Source of the DNA: an uncultured Bacillota bacterium
GTDB taxonomy: Bacteria; Bacillota_I; Bacilli_A; ML615J-28; CAG-313
Assembly: GCA_946611195.1 (NCBI GenBank)
Contig: CAMODB010000007.1
Location: 1-43,344 of the forward strand
Reading direction: 5' to 3'
Length of the DNA stretch: 43,344 nucleotides
Under the pieces are notes generated by a model that was given only the letters and a program-made list of their open reading frames with translations, had not been told where the DNA came from and did no database searches. Shown here in pieces: positions 1 through 9,151 of this stretch; within the stretch, counting starts at the first letter, position 1; every line of letters begins with the position of its first letter. The position numbers were made by a program, and so were the translations under genes.

Positions 1-1
1 T

Positions 2-1120
2 GATAATTTCTATAATGATTTAAAATTACAAGTTGCTTTCCAAGATAATTTAGCTTTCTATAATGCGTTATACATGAGCAACACTGATTTCTTAAATCTC
101 TATTCCGAAAATAATGTCAATTATTATTATGATGATATTATTTTCAATTTAAATAATAATTTAAAAGAATTTAATAATGTTAAAATTACTACTATCAATC
201 GTTATAGTAACAAATTACTAGAAAAAGATGATAAAGAATATGGACATTATCCAGAAAAACCACTTCCTGGTGCTGTTAACCAAGTAGCTGTAAGTAAAGG
301 TTTCGTTGAACAGGTAATTGGCTTAAATATTGATGATAGTCAATTAGAAAATATGTTATTAAATCAGCCTATGCAATTAGCAGGTTCTTATGAACCTACA
401 AATTTCTATATTTGTGGTACACGTCACACACCAATGGAATTAGAATTCTTAATATCAGGTATTATTGATGACTATTATGTCGATGATAATGGCGTAAAAC
501 ACGATAATGTTTGTATTTATACCCCAGAAATAACTGTTCATACCCTTTATAGAGGAATCTTATCAAGTATTGTCGATGGTGGTTATTTAACAATTAAGAT
601 TAGTGATGATATAAATGTCAATAGTGAAGTATATCGTAATTTACTTAATCAAGGTATTAAGATTAATAATAGTTCCTTTATTAAGTTACAACTAGTTGAT
701 GATTTTATCAATGATAACCTCTTCTTGTTTGCGGTATTATTCTTTGCGTTTGCATTATTTAGCATCTTAATGATCTTTAATTTTGTAGTAATTAATATTA
801 AAAATTCCACAAGAGATATCGGTATTTATATGTCACTCGGTATGAATGGTTTTAAAATATCTTGTATTTATCTCTTCCAAGTTCTCATTATTTCGACAAT
901 ATCAGTTATTATCGGCTTAGTTGGTTCAACTGTCTTCTTAAAAGTTATGGATGCAAACTTCTCAGCTCAAGCCTTAATTGATTTTGCGATTCTAAAAGAT
1001 ACCTTTATTGGTATAAGTGGTGTAATTTTACTTGGTTACCTCACTCCATTAATTGCGATTATCTCACCTCTTCTTTCTTTATCAAAGAAAAAGCCGGTTG
1101 ATGTAATCAAGCAATCCTAA
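2..1120 (+). CDS. ABC transporter permease, FtsX/MacB type (5' end missing)
   Basis: This is the C-terminal part of a membrane permease of an ABC exporter. The frame stays open to the left edge of the window, so the first ATG at 74 is probably internal and the real start lies upstream. The visible part begins with a long hydrophilic, presumably extracytoplasmic region of about 240 residues. It ends with three strongly hydrophobic segments, the usual C-terminal FtsX domain; the stretch DIGIYMSLGM between the first two is typical of that family. The ATPase gene follows after 10 bases with a GGAGG site between them, and a second permease comes next, so this looks like a permease-ATPase-permease export system. 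Such systems handle peptides, lipoproteins or antibiotics; the substrate cannot be read here. Confidence 0.85.
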   Translation, partial: DNFYNDLKLQVAFQDNLAFYNALYMSNTDFLNLYSENNVNYYYDDIIFNLNNNLKEFNNVKITTINRYSNKLLEKDDKEYGHYPEKPLPGAVNQVAVSKGFVEQVIGLNIDDSQLENMLLNQPMQLAGSYEPTNFYICGTRHTPMELEFLISGIIDDYYVDDNGVKHDNVCIYTPEITVHTLYRGILSSIVDGGYLTIKISDDINVNSEVYRNLLNQGIKINNSSFIKLQLVDDFINDNLFLFAVLFFAFALFSILMIFNFVVINIKNSTRDIGIYMSLGMNGFKISCIYLFQVLIISTISVIIGLVGSTVFLKVMDANFSAQALIDFAILKDTFIGISGVILLGYLTPLIAIISPLLSLSKKKPVDVIKQS

Positions 1121-1130
1121 GGAGGTTACC

Positions 1131-1832
1131 ATGATTAGACTAATAAATATTAATAAATATTATCGTACAGGTGAAGAAAAAGTCCATGCAGTTCGAAATT
1201 TAACTGTTGATTTCCCAGAAATTGGTCTTGTCTTTATTCTAGGACCATCTGGTTCAGGTAAAAGTACTTTATTAAATCTTCTTGGTGGACTTGATAAACC
1301 TGATGAAGGCGAAATTTGGATTGAAGATCGAGAAATTAAATCATTATCAAAAAGAGAAAGAATTAATTATCTAAATAGTTATCTCGGTTTTGTCTTCCAA
1401 GAATATAATATTCTAAAAGACTTATCATTAAAAGAAAATATTACCTTACCATTAGAAATTCAAGGTTATAAAAAGAAAGAAATTAATGAAAAATTTAAAC
1501 AAATCATTAATGATGTCGAATTAACAGGACTAGAAAAAAGAAAAGTTAATGAATTATCTGGTGGTCAAAAACAAAGAATAGCGATTGCTAGAGCATTAAT
1601 TAAGGATCCTAAATTAATAATTGCGGATGAACCAACTGGTAATCTTGATTCCGAAACAAGTCATAATATTTTCAATTTGTTCAAGCGTTTATCGAAAAAT
1701 CGATTAGTAATAATCGTAACCCATGATGAAGAATCCGCAAATGAATTTGGTGATTTTATCATTCGTATATCGCCAGATGGTGATTCCCTTCAACAATATG
1801 ATACTAAGGTTGGAGGTGAGAATAATGAATAA
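1131..1832 (+). CDS. ABC transporter ATP-binding protein, LolD/MacB type
   Basis: This is a 233-residue ATPase that powers the flanking FtsX-type permeases. It has a Walker A motif GPSGSGKST at residues 38-46, a Q-loop region (GFVFQEYNIL), the ABC signature LSGGQKQR, a Walker B LIIADEPTGNLD, and a switch histidine in IVTHDEE. The GNLDSET segment after Walker B is typical of the LolD/MacB/FtsE branch of exporter ATPases. An AAGGAGG site precedes the ATG. The stop codon lies inside the start region of the next permease gene (8-bp overlap), which points to translational coupling within a three-gene operon. Confidence 0.95.
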   Translation: MIRLININKYYRTGEEKVHAVRNLTVDFPEIGLVFILGPSGSGKSTLLNLLGGLDKPDEGEIWIEDREIKSLSKRERINYLNSYLGFVFQEYNILKDLSLKENITLPLEIQGYKKKEINEKFKQIINDVELTGLEKRKVNELSGGQKQRIAIARALIKDPKLIIADEPTGNLDSETSHNIFNLFKRLSKNRLVIIVTHDEESANEFGDFIIRISPDGDSLQQYDTKVGGENNE

Positions 1833-3729
1833 TAATAATCAAGAGATTAAACATCTAAAACTTAAAAGAGCGAAAGTACCTCTAAGAATTTGTTTAAAGC
1901 TTGCGTTAAAGAATATGTGGAAAAAGAAATTCCGCTATCTAATTATGTTCATTATTTGTTCCCTTGCTTTAACCTTCTTATCTTTTACAATCGAATTAAA
2001 TGGTCAAATTGTAACTCAAAATGTTCATACCATGATTTCTAATGGTTATCGTTTTACAGATATTTATGAACATGTTCCTGCCAGCAAGCTGGAAATTAAA
2101 CAAAATGAATACAATAAATACAATTATCGTTCCTTACAAGGCTCTAATTATGATACAATTAAAGAAAAAGTAAACAATATTACTTTACATGAATATACTA
2201 ATGTTAATATTGATTATGCAGGCGTTAAAAAAGAAAATGCTAATTATCTTTATACTGGTATAATTAATACCATTATACGCTTTGACGAAACTAATAATTA
2301 TGATTTAATTTGTGGTCGACTTCCAAGAAAAGATACTAAAGAAATCTTAATTACTGATTATTTAGTTTCTGCCTTTGATTATTTTGCGATATACCCCGGA
2401 AATCATACTATTTATGATTATCTAAATATTCATTTAAATCTAAATCAAGAAAATGATTATGTGGTAGTTGGTATTATTAAAACAAATTATGATCAATGGA
2501 CAAAATTCTCCAATATTGAATCAGTTGATGTCAGTGATAAAGAAAATTATTCTTATTTATATGATTCATTATTCTTTAACAGTGTTATTATCAATGAAAA
2601 ATATTTTGAAGTTGAAAAGATAACTGATACAAACACTCTTCTATTCTCAAATAGATCTGGTAGTCAATCGCAAATTACTGGTAATTGGAAAATTGAAGCA
2701 TTAAATAAAAATGTTTATATTAATGGTTCTCATACCGGTGTAGTTGAAGATAATGCAGTAATCGGATTAACAACTGATTCTCCTAAATTAACGGGATATC
2801 GTTCATGGCAACCTTCTACATATTCATATAGAACTACTTTCTTTGGACATCAAGCAGAAAATGAAGATGAAATTGTAATTCCATATACTTGGATTCAATC
2901 ATTATATGGTTTCGATTGGTCCATTGATAATACTTCTCAAGGTTCTTGGGATTATGAAGTAAGAGAACATATCAATGCCTTTAACGCTATAAAGAATTCA
3001 AAAATAAGAATTACTTTAACAGATCCTAATAATTCCGATTTGAATTATATTCATGAATTTACAATTGTCGGTATTAATTCAAGTTCTAATACTTATTATG
3101 GTTCTTATTCAGGTACGAGAGTATGTGGTGTTACCGCAAGTGATTTTAAGAATGTTTATTCTTCATTTATAACAAATACCCAAAATATCTTAGTTGAATT
3201 ACCTAATAATCCGCAAAAAGCAGAAGCATTATTTAATGATGCTTATCGTAATGGCTATGTAATTGATATCTTTGCATATCGTCAAGATATTGAATTATAT
3301 AATGTCGATCCATTTATCTCATTAATGAGTAAAGCCGGCTTATTTATCTTTGCAGCCTTCACAATGGGTCTTATTTGGACTATTATTAGTATTGAAATAG
3401 TTGATTCGAAAAAAGAAATCGGAATTCTACGTTCAATTGGTTTATCAGGCGGAAAAGTTGCGTTAATCTTTATTATTCAAACTGCTTCCGTTATTCTTCT
3501 TTCATATTTTGTTGGTGTATTCCTTGCCTATAAATTAATACCAATTTATAATAGTGGAATTATGGATGCATATCACAAGATTATTCTTTATATGTACACC
3601 TTTACTTATCGAACACCATTATTCCTCGCTATCTTTATTGTTTTAATGACCTTTATTTCAACAATTATCCCACTCATTAAAATCTTATCTCATAAGATTA
3701 TTGATGTAATCAATGAAAGAGATAATTAA
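1825..3729 (+). CDS. ABC transporter permease, FtsX type, with large extracytoplasmic domain
   Basis: This is a 634-residue permease and the partner of the preceding ATPase. I place the start at 1825 rather than at earlier in-frame ATGs because a GGAGGTGAG site sits just upstream and the ATG overlaps the ATPase stop by 8 bases. After a basic N-terminus there is one membrane segment (RYLIMFIICSLALTFLSF). About 470 mostly polar residues follow, probably outside the cell, then three C-terminal hydrophobic segments with the FtsX-like stretch SKKEIGILRSIGLSGGK. This is the one-plus-three helix plan of MacB-like permeases. A strong hairpin terminator follows the gene. The large external domain is rich in Asn and Tyr and I do not recognise it. 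Confidence 0.9.
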   Translation: MNNNNQEIKHLKLKRAKVPLRICLKLALKNMWKKKFRYLIMFIICSLALTFLSFTIELNGQIVTQNVHTMISNGYRFTDIYEHVPASKLEIKQNEYNKYNYRSLQGSNYDTIKEKVNNITLHEYTNVNIDYAGVKKENANYLYTGIINTIIRFDETNNYDLICGRLPRKDTKEILITDYLVSAFDYFAIYPGNHTIYDYLNIHLNLNQENDYVVVGIIKTNYDQWTKFSNIESVDVSDKENYSYLYDSLFFNSVIINEKYFEVEKITDTNTLLFSNRSGSQSQITGNWKIEALNKNVYINGSHTGVVEDNAVIGLTTDSPKLTGYRSWQPSTYSYRTTFFGHQAENEDEIVIPYTWIQSLYGFDWSIDNTSQGSWDYEVREHINAFNAIKNSKIRITLTDPNNSDLNYIHEFTIVGINSSSNTYYGSYSGTRVCGVTASDFKNVYSSFITNTQNILVELPNNPQKAEALFNDAYRNGYVIDIFAYRQDIELYNVDPFISLMSKAGLFIFAAFTMGLIWTIISIEIVDSKKEIGILRSIGLSGGKVALIFIIQTASVILLSYFVGVFLAYKLIPIYNSGIMDAYHKIILYMYTFTYRTPLFLAIFIVLMTFISTIIPLIKILSHKIIDVINERDN

Positions 3730-3733
3730 AAAC

Positions 3734-3766
3734 AAGCACAGCATTTCAATTTGAAAAGCTGTGCTT
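3734..3766. terminator. Bidirectional hairpin terminator
   Basis: AAGCACAGC (3734-3742) pairs with GCTGTGCTT (3758-3766) across a 15-base loop. A T-rich tract follows on the plus strand and an AT-rich tract on the minus strand. It sits between the convergent ABC operon and the pullulanase gene and could serve both. Confidence 0.85.
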
Positions 3767-3769
3767 TTA

Positions 3770-5764
3770 TTATTTTTTAAATAAATAAATTCCTGGTTTT
3801 GTTAATTCTATTACTGTACATAATACATCAGTAACACTACGACTATCAAAAATTAAACGATTATTTGGTGAAAAATAAATAGTAGATTTCTCATAATTAT
3901 TTTTAACAATTAATTTATAAGAATTATTATTTTCATCTAAATATCGAAGAATTAAATCACCAGTTTTACTTTCTAGTCTAATTCTTTTTTCAACATCATA
4001 GTGATTTGATAAATTAAAGAATTCATATTTTTTCTTTAATTTAATAAATTCTTTTAAAGAATTAATAACTTCTTGATAATCATTTCTTCGATTATAATCA
4101 ATTTGATTAATGGAAAGAGGACTATTATAAGAATTTTCAACACCTTGTTTTGTTCTCGCAAATTCTTCTCCTAAATGAAGGAAAGGAACACCACTGGATA
4201 GAACTACCATTCCTAAAGATAAAATAATCCGGTCAATAACTTCTTCTTTAGAAATATTTGGTTTATTTTTGATTAATAAATCATAAAAAGTATAATTATC
4301 ATGACATTCACAATAATTAATAGACGTTAAAGGATTCGAAAATAATTCTTCTTTGACACAATAGCCCGTAAATGCAGAATATAATTCTTCATGATTTATT
4401 TCTTGACCGAAGGCATAATTAGGTTTAACAAGATTACGGAAGGAATCATTAAAGAATTTAAAACCATCCAGTAAATAAAAATTTTGCATTTTACCTTGTT
4501 CACTACTATCTAAACTAGATTGCATATTCCAGCCTTCACCAAGAAGGATGAGATTAGGATTAATTTTAAGACATTCTTCTTTGACTTGATTTAATGTTTC
4601 GACATCTAATAAACACATTAAATCAAAACGTAAACCATCTATTTTATATTCTGAAACATAATATTTACACATATCAATGATAAAGCGTCTCATCATTAAT
4701 CTTTTCGTGTTGATATCATTTCCACAGCCTGAGAAATTAGTCAAGAAGCCAATTTCATCAGTATGGAAACCATATCCTGGATTGATTAACGCAAAACTAA
4801 AATTGTTTATATCATAGACATGATTAAAAACGACATCCATAATTAAACCTAGATTATTTTGATGTAATAAATCGACTAATTCTTTAAATTCATTTACTGA
4901 TCCATAAGGATTTTGATAATCTTTAGTTAAATAATTAGAAATACTTCCATAAGAAACAGGATTATAACCCCAATTATAATCTTTTTTATTTATTTCATCA
5001 ACTCCACCAAACCCAAAAACCGGTAATACTTCTAAATGAGTAAATCCTAAAGTTTTTAAATAACCTAGTCCATAATCTTTGTCAATTGAATCAATCGCAT
5101 CTTTAAAAGTACCACCTTTAGTTAAATCTTTGATACTGATTTCTTCAATAATTGGATTATTTATTTTTGGTAAATAATTATTTTTTATTTGGTAACTCTC
5201 TTTTAAATCTACGACAATGTTATCTGTAAAATTGGGTGTACAGCTATGAGCGTAAGGATCAAGCGTAAAAATATATTCTCGATTAATTCTAATTTTATAA
5301 TGATATTTCAACCCAAGGACTTTCTTTTTTATGCTTATTTCCCAAATCCCTTTATTTTTATAATTTAATGTATATTCTTCATTGTCTAATATTAGAATTA
5401 CTTCTTTACAAACTGGTGCCCAAAGTCTAAAGATTGTTTCATCATCTTTAAAGCTTATTCCAAGCTCTTCATTAGAAGAAAATTCAATATCAAAACGATT
5501 AGAACGAATAATTTTACCAAGATTAAGATAATATTCTAATTCTTTCATTTTATTATTAATTAAAATATAATAATCAATTTGAAAATTAAAATATCCTGGC
5601 ATATAACAGAAGAGATGTAATTCATCATCATGTTTTTCTTCTCTAAATACTTTTAAGGACCGATTAAATTGTAATTTATCAGTTAAATATAATTCTTGAT
5701 ATTTAAAGCTTGCGGGAATAATAACTTTAATTTCATGAAAGTCTTCTAAATAAGCACCAAACAT
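3770..5764 (-). CDS. pulA: Type I pullulanase / glycogen-debranching GH13 enzyme
   Basis: This is a 664-residue alpha-1,6-glucosidase that would debranch pullulan, starch limit dextrins or glycogen. The N-terminal part (about 1-210) has an early-set, CBM48-like region (FRLWAPVCKEVILIL). The GH13 barrel follows with the pullulanase-type marker YNWGYNP near residue 262, the nucleophile Asp in DGLRFDLM near 380, the acid Glu in LGEGW near 409, and the transition-state Asp in ECHDN near 487. No signal peptide is visible, so the enzyme is probably cytoplasmic. It starts two bases after the radical SAM gene ends, so the two are likely cotranscribed. The length is at the short end for type I pullulanases. 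A shared terminator lies just beyond its stop. Confidence 0.93.
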   Translation of the reverse strand: MFGAYLEDFHEIKVIIPASFKYQELYLTDKLQFNRSLKVFREEKHDDELHLFCYMPGYFNFQIDYYILINNKMKELEYYLNLGKIIRSNRFDIEFSSNEELGISFKDDETIFRLWAPVCKEVILILDNEEYTLNYKNKGIWEISIKKKVLGLKYHYKIRINREYIFTLDPYAHSCTPNFTDNIVVDLKESYQIKNNYLPKINNPIIEEISIKDLTKGGTFKDAIDSIDKDYGLGYLKTLGFTHLEVLPVFGFGGVDEINKKDYNWGYNPVSYGSISNYLTKDYQNPYGSVNEFKELVDLLHQNNLGLIMDVVFNHVYDINNFSFALINPGYGFHTDEIGFLTNFSGCGNDINTKRLMMRRFIIDMCKYYVSEYKIDGLRFDLMCLLDVETLNQVKEECLKINPNLILLGEGWNMQSSLDSSEQGKMQNFYLLDGFKFFNDSFRNLVKPNYAFGQEINHEELYSAFTGYCVKEELFSNPLTSINYCECHDNYTFYDLLIKNKPNISKEEVIDRIILSLGMVVLSSGVPFLHLGEEFARTKQGVENSYNSPLSINQIDYNRRNDYQEVINSLKEFIKLKKKYEFFNLSNHYDVEKRIRLESKTGDLILRYLDENNNSYKLIVKNNYEKSTIYFSPNNRLIFDSRSVTDVLCTVIELTKPGIYLFKK

Positions 5765-5766
5765 AT

Positions 5767-6576
5767 TTATCTCCTAAAACGACTTTTATAATTACATTTT
5801 TGACATAAAGGAAAATATGGTTTATCTTTTTGCCAGCCTAAAAGTGCGTTTTCATATAATTCATTTTTTAAAATCTGATCTAAATCATCTTGAAAAATAT
5901 TTCCAATTATCGTTTTTTCTTGATAATCTAGACAACATAAACTAACATTACCATTAACATGAATAGCTAATTGTTTTTTACCACCTAAACAAGTACCAAT
6001 CGAATAATTATTTTGTTCAATATCTGGCCATTCAAATTCATCCATTAAAGATAAATTAACATTTGGATATGATAATAAAGAATATTGTTCTATTTTCTTT
6101 AAAATATATTCGTTTAATTCCCTATTTTTTATTTTATCATTCCAAATTCTTAAATGAACAGCGACCATTCGCTTTGGATCAATAATTAAATCTCTAACCA
6201 ATTTAAAATAATTATCTCTTTGTTCTTCTTTTAATTGATAAATACATTGCAAGCTAATATTCATTATATAAAGATTATTATTAATTAATTCACGATGATA
6301 TTTATTAATTAAAATACCATTAGTAGTCAATGATACTTTTAAATATCGGGAAGCATAATTAATAAAATCAAAGATATCTTTATTAAGTAATGGTTCACCT
6401 AATATATGTAAATAGATTCCTTCTGTATAATCTTTTATTTTATCAATGATAATTTTAAAATTAGCCATTGACATCTTCTCATTTAATTTTAAAATATGGG
6501 AAGGACAAAAGGAACAAGCTAGATTACATTCATTAGTAATTTCTACATAAATATTTTTAAATTTCTTCATAATCAT
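5767..6576 (-). CDS. Radical SAM/SPASM domain protein
   Basis: This is a 269-residue radical SAM enzyme. The cluster motif is Cys17-x3-Cys21-x2-Cys24 (CNLACSFC). A GEP motif (LHILGEPLL, near 60) and the radical SAM barrel follow. The C-terminus has SPASM-like cysteines at 196, 214, 215, 258 and 261 that would hold an auxiliary iron-sulfur cluster. SPASM proteins often modify peptides or mature other enzymes. No obvious precursor peptide gene lies beside it, so the substrate is unknown. The start could be Met1 or Met3, and no strong ribosome site decides between them. It lies directly upstream of the pullulanase gene. Confidence 0.9.
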   Translation of the reverse strand: MIMKKFKNIYVEITNECNLACSFCPSHILKLNEKMSMANFKIIIDKIKDYTEGIYLHILGEPLLNKDIFDFINYASRYLKVSLTTNGILINKYHRELINNNLYIMNISLQCIYQLKEEQRDNYFKLVRDLIIDPKRMVAVHLRIWNDKIKNRELNEYILKKIEQYSLLSYPNVNLSLMDEFEWPDIEQNNYSIGTCLGGKKQLAIHVNGNVSLCCLDYQEKTIIGNIFQDDLDQILKNELYENALLGWQKDKPYFPLCQKCNYKSRFRR

Positions 6577-6580
6577 ATAA

Positions 6581-6604
6581 AAAATTATGGCAAGCCATAA
6601 TTTT
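6581..6604 (-). terminator. Hairpin terminator
   Basis: There is a perfect 10-bp stem AAAATTATGG/CCATAATTTT with a 4-base loop, followed by a T-rich run on the minus strand. It overlaps the last bases of the preceding minus-strand gene, and could separate the InlB-repeat/TPR-like pair from the radical SAM/pullulanase pair. Confidence 0.75.
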
Positions 6605-6986
6605 ATTTTTGTGGAAGTTCTTCTTCTTCAAAATTTATTTTTTCATATTTACCATATAATTTAAGATTCTTATCTGGCATAGGCATAGGAATATATTCAT
6701 ATTCAAATTCACTATCTAAATACCAACCGCAGAATTTATAACCAAGATATTCTTTAGGTTCTGGTAAGATTATTTCCGCATTCTTTTTTAAATATTGAGG
6801 TGGTAATTCTTCATTATTTGGTAAAATAAATCGTACTCTTAATTTTCTAAAAATTCCATAACGGAAAATTACGAAAATCCAAGGAGCAACACACAAAATA
6901 ATCAAAAGAGCCATTAAAACAGTCCAAAGTGGTTCATTTATAACATCTTTTTCAACTGCTTCTTCTAATAATAACCATTTAATCAT
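6603..6986 (-). CDS. Single-pass membrane protein with an InlB B-type (Listeria-Bacteroides) repeat
   Basis: This is a 127-residue protein. One membrane segment lies near residues 20-45 (LWTVLMALLIILCVAPWIFVIF). The rest resembles one InlB B-repeat (flg_new type), with the hallmark order GYKFCGWYLDSEF, MPMPDKNLKLYGKY. These repeats are usually found in large Gram-positive surface proteins. A lone copy behind a membrane anchor is unusual, and which side of the membrane it faces is not clear. Its ATG overlaps the TGA of the upstream helical protein (ATGA), so the two are translationally coupled. Function unknown. Confidence 0.75.
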   Translation of the reverse strand: MIKWLLLEEAVEKDVINEPLWTVLMALLIILCVAPWIFVIFRYGIFRKLRVRFILPNNEELPPQYLKKNAEIILPEPKEYLGYKFCGWYLDSEFEYEYIPMPMPDKNLKLYGKYEKINFEEEELPQK

Positions 6987-7723
6987 GCTTTCTCTCCATT
7001 AAGTTCTAAAATTAAAGTTTTAAAACGATTTTTAGAACGATTTTTATTTAATAAAAGACTTATTTCATATAATGATGTATAAATTGCAATTAAATCATTT
7101 TTAATTTCATCTTGAGGTAGATCTTCAAAAATCTTTTTTACCCTCCGCATTGCGATGTAATAAAAGAAATAAGCTTTCCTATATTTTTTATTAAAGCGAT
7201 AATAATCACCTTTAAATACATAAATAAGAATTAAATACTGTTCACTTTCATAAACAGGATTGAGTTTCATAAGTTGTAAAGCATAAGGACGGGCTTCTTT
7301 AATATATTCACGATAAATACTATAATTCTTATTTTCCAAAGCCAAATTAATTAATTGAATCATATTTTCTAACATATTTTTCAAATATAATTTTTTGGTT
7401 TCTTCATTTACTTTATCAAGAACTTCTTTATATAAATAAATAATTTTTTCATAATAAGTAATAGCTTGATAACTTTCTGGTCCTACTTTAGTTCTTTGAT
7501 AAGTTAAGCGGTAGTATTTCGCAATATGTTCATAAACCTTTATAACTAATTCACGATCTTCATCTACCCCTGATAGGCGAAAGATTTCTTCAGCTTTATT
7601 AACTGAATTCTTATATAGGCTTAATACTTTGGAAAAATCATTTTTTGACATTAGTTCATCAGCTATTCTTAAAGTTTTTTCACATTCATTTCGCATTAAA
7701 ATTAATTCTTTTGCAGTTGCCAT
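6983..7723 (-). CDS. All-helical TPR-like protein of unknown function
   Basis: This is a 246-residue soluble protein made almost wholly of amphipathic helices. It has repeating Tyr-rich motifs (YEHIAKYYRLTYQR, YEKIIYLYKEVL, GDYYRFNKKYRKAYFFYYIAM) spaced like tetratricopeptide-type helical hairpins. There is no signal peptide or membrane segment. An AGGAGG site precedes the ATG. Its stop overlaps the start of the small InlB-repeat membrane protein, suggesting that the two act together, perhaps as a membrane-bound scaffold. I do not recognise the family. Confidence 0.7.
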   Translation of the reverse strand: MATAKELILMRNECEKTLRIADELMSKNDFSKVLSLYKNSVNKAEEIFRLSGVDEDRELVIKVYEHIAKYYRLTYQRTKVGPESYQAITYYEKIIYLYKEVLDKVNEETKKLYLKNMLENMIQLINLALENKNYSIYREYIKEARPYALQLMKLNPVYESEQYLILIYVFKGDYYRFNKKYRKAYFFYYIAMRRVKKIFEDLPQDEIKNDLIAIYTSLYEISLLLNKNRSKNRFKTLILELNGEKA

Positions 7724-7759
7724 AAACTAATGCCTCCTTTCTAAATAATAAGATATAAA

Positions 7760-8344
7760 TTAATCTAATTTAATAAAATCCATAAATAATGGTAATTGTT
7801 CACACCAATGACAGAATTCATGCCATTCTTGTAATTTATGAGTTCTTCTTTGATAATACATCGTTTTTAATTGTTGATAATTAGTAGTCATTGTAGCTCC
7901 TAAGCAGAATCCACAAGGAAGACTAGCGACAATATTACGCCATTTAGCTTTTTTTAAGGCTTCATCTTCAATTAAACTATATTCATCAATTAATTCTTGA
8001 ACAATATTTATTACTCTTTCATCAGTATCTTTAACGCATTGTGTCTTTACACTGAATTTAAGTAAACAATGCATTGTTGATTGACTAGATACAAAATCAA
8101 ACCAATGATATCTTTGAGCTTGTTTCCACCAATAAAGAGGTGCTGTAATATCAAATTGCACAATAATCCCTTTTAAGAAATTATCATGACCGGTACCTGG
8201 CATAGCAGATCCTAATTTTTTTGCTCTATTATAATCTTTTTCTGTAACTTCTTCACGATCAAAAACTGTTCTCATCGGATTACCACTAGCTTTTACCGCA
8301 AATTCTAAGCCATAAATATGTTGATTTTGAATATTAAAATCCAT
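7760..8344 (-). CDS. Divergent ThyX-like (flavin-dependent thymidylate synthase fold) protein
   Basis: This is a 194-residue protein whose segment order matches ThyX. GHDNFLKGIIVQFDI corresponds to the GHxS beta strand region of ThyX. WWKQAQRYHWFDFVSSQS sits where ThyX has RHRxxSxNExS. Near the C-terminus, SLPCGFCLGATMTTNYQQL and a following YYQRRTHKLQEW match the ThyX pattern LP...TxNxRxL...R...AQxE. The canonical RHRxxS flavin motif is not intact, so activity is uncertain. The gene lies one base upstream of folD, whose substrate methylene-tetrahydrofolate is the carbon donor of ThyX, so a folate link is plausible. The resemblance was judged by eye. Confidence 0.6.
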   Translation of the reverse strand: MDFNIQNQHIYGLEFAVKASGNPMRTVFDREEVTEKDYNRAKKLGSAMPGTGHDNFLKGIIVQFDITAPLYWWKQAQRYHWFDFVSSQSTMHCLLKFSVKTQCVKDTDERVINIVQELIDEYSLIEDEALKKAKWRNIVASLPCGFCLGATMTTNYQQLKTMYYQRRTHKLQEWHEFCHWCEQLPLFMDFIKLD

Positions 8345-8345
8345 T

Positions 8346-9143
8346 TTATTTTCCTCTTCTCTCTTTATAACATAATAATAAATTTTCTAGCATTGAAAGT
8401 CTTGTAAGAAGTCCTACTCCCCCAGGCACTGGTGTTTGTAAACGGACTTTACGATCAGGAGCACAATCACCATATAATACTCCATCAACACGGTTGATAC
8501 CAACATCAACGATTACCGCATCTTCTTTAAATTTTTGATTTTCTAAGAAATATTTTTTACCTACAGCAACCACAATAATATCTGCATGTGCTAAATAAAA
8601 TTCTAAATCTTCTTTTGTAGTTTTCGAATGGAGAACTGTAACATTACAATTCTTATTAAGTAATAATTTAGCCATCGGTTTACCAACAATATTACTACGG
8701 CCTATCACCACAGCATTTTTACCACTAAAGGCGATTTTTTCATTTTCTAAATAATCAATAATACCTTTTGGTGTACAAGGAATATATTTAGACATTGGAT
8801 GAAAGCCATCAACATCTTTTACAGGAATGACTTTTTCTTTTACTTTTTCTTCACTAATTCCTTTAGGTAGAGGCATTTGAACTAAAATACCATCGACAGT
8901 ATCATCATTATTGTATTTATCAATCACTTTTAATAATTCTTCTTCACTAATATCAAGAGGAAGTTTAACATGTTCAAATGATGCGCCAATAGTTTGTAAA
9001 TCTTTAATTTTACCTCTAATATAAGCCATCGAAGCTTCATCTTCATTTACTTGAATGATTACAAGCTTAGGTAGAGGATTCAATTCTTTAATTAAAGATG
9101 TTAATTCACTTTTTCTATAAGCAACATATTCTTTAATAGTCAT
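8346..9143 (-). CDS. folD: FolD, methylene-tetrahydrofolate dehydrogenase/cyclohydrolase
   Basis: This is a 265-residue bifunctional enzyme that interconverts 5,10-methylene- and 10-formyl-tetrahydrofolate. The catalytic Tyr41 and Lys45 lie in AYIRGK. Other family motifs are VQMPLP, KDVDGF, the nucleotide-binding stretch VIGRSNIVGKPMAKLL, and PVPGGVGLLTRLSML near the end. The protein is slightly shorter at the N-terminus than the usual 280-290 residues but has all the core motifs. It lies between galE upstream and the ThyX-like gene downstream with tiny gaps, so it is probably transcribed from the galE promoter. Confidence 0.97.
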   Translation of the reverse strand: MTIKEYVAYRKSELTSLIKELNPLPKLVIIQVNEDEASMAYIRGKIKDLQTIGASFEHVKLPLDISEEELLKVIDKYNNDDTVDGILVQMPLPKGISEEKVKEKVIPVKDVDGFHPMSKYIPCTPKGIIDYLENEKIAFSGKNAVVIGRSNIVGKPMAKLLLNKNCNVTVLHSKTTKEDLEFYLAHADIIVVAVGKKYFLENQKFKEDAVIVDVGINRVDGVLYGDCAPDRKVRLQTPVPGGVGLLTRLSMLENLLLCYKERRGK

Positions 9144-9151
9144 AATATCTC

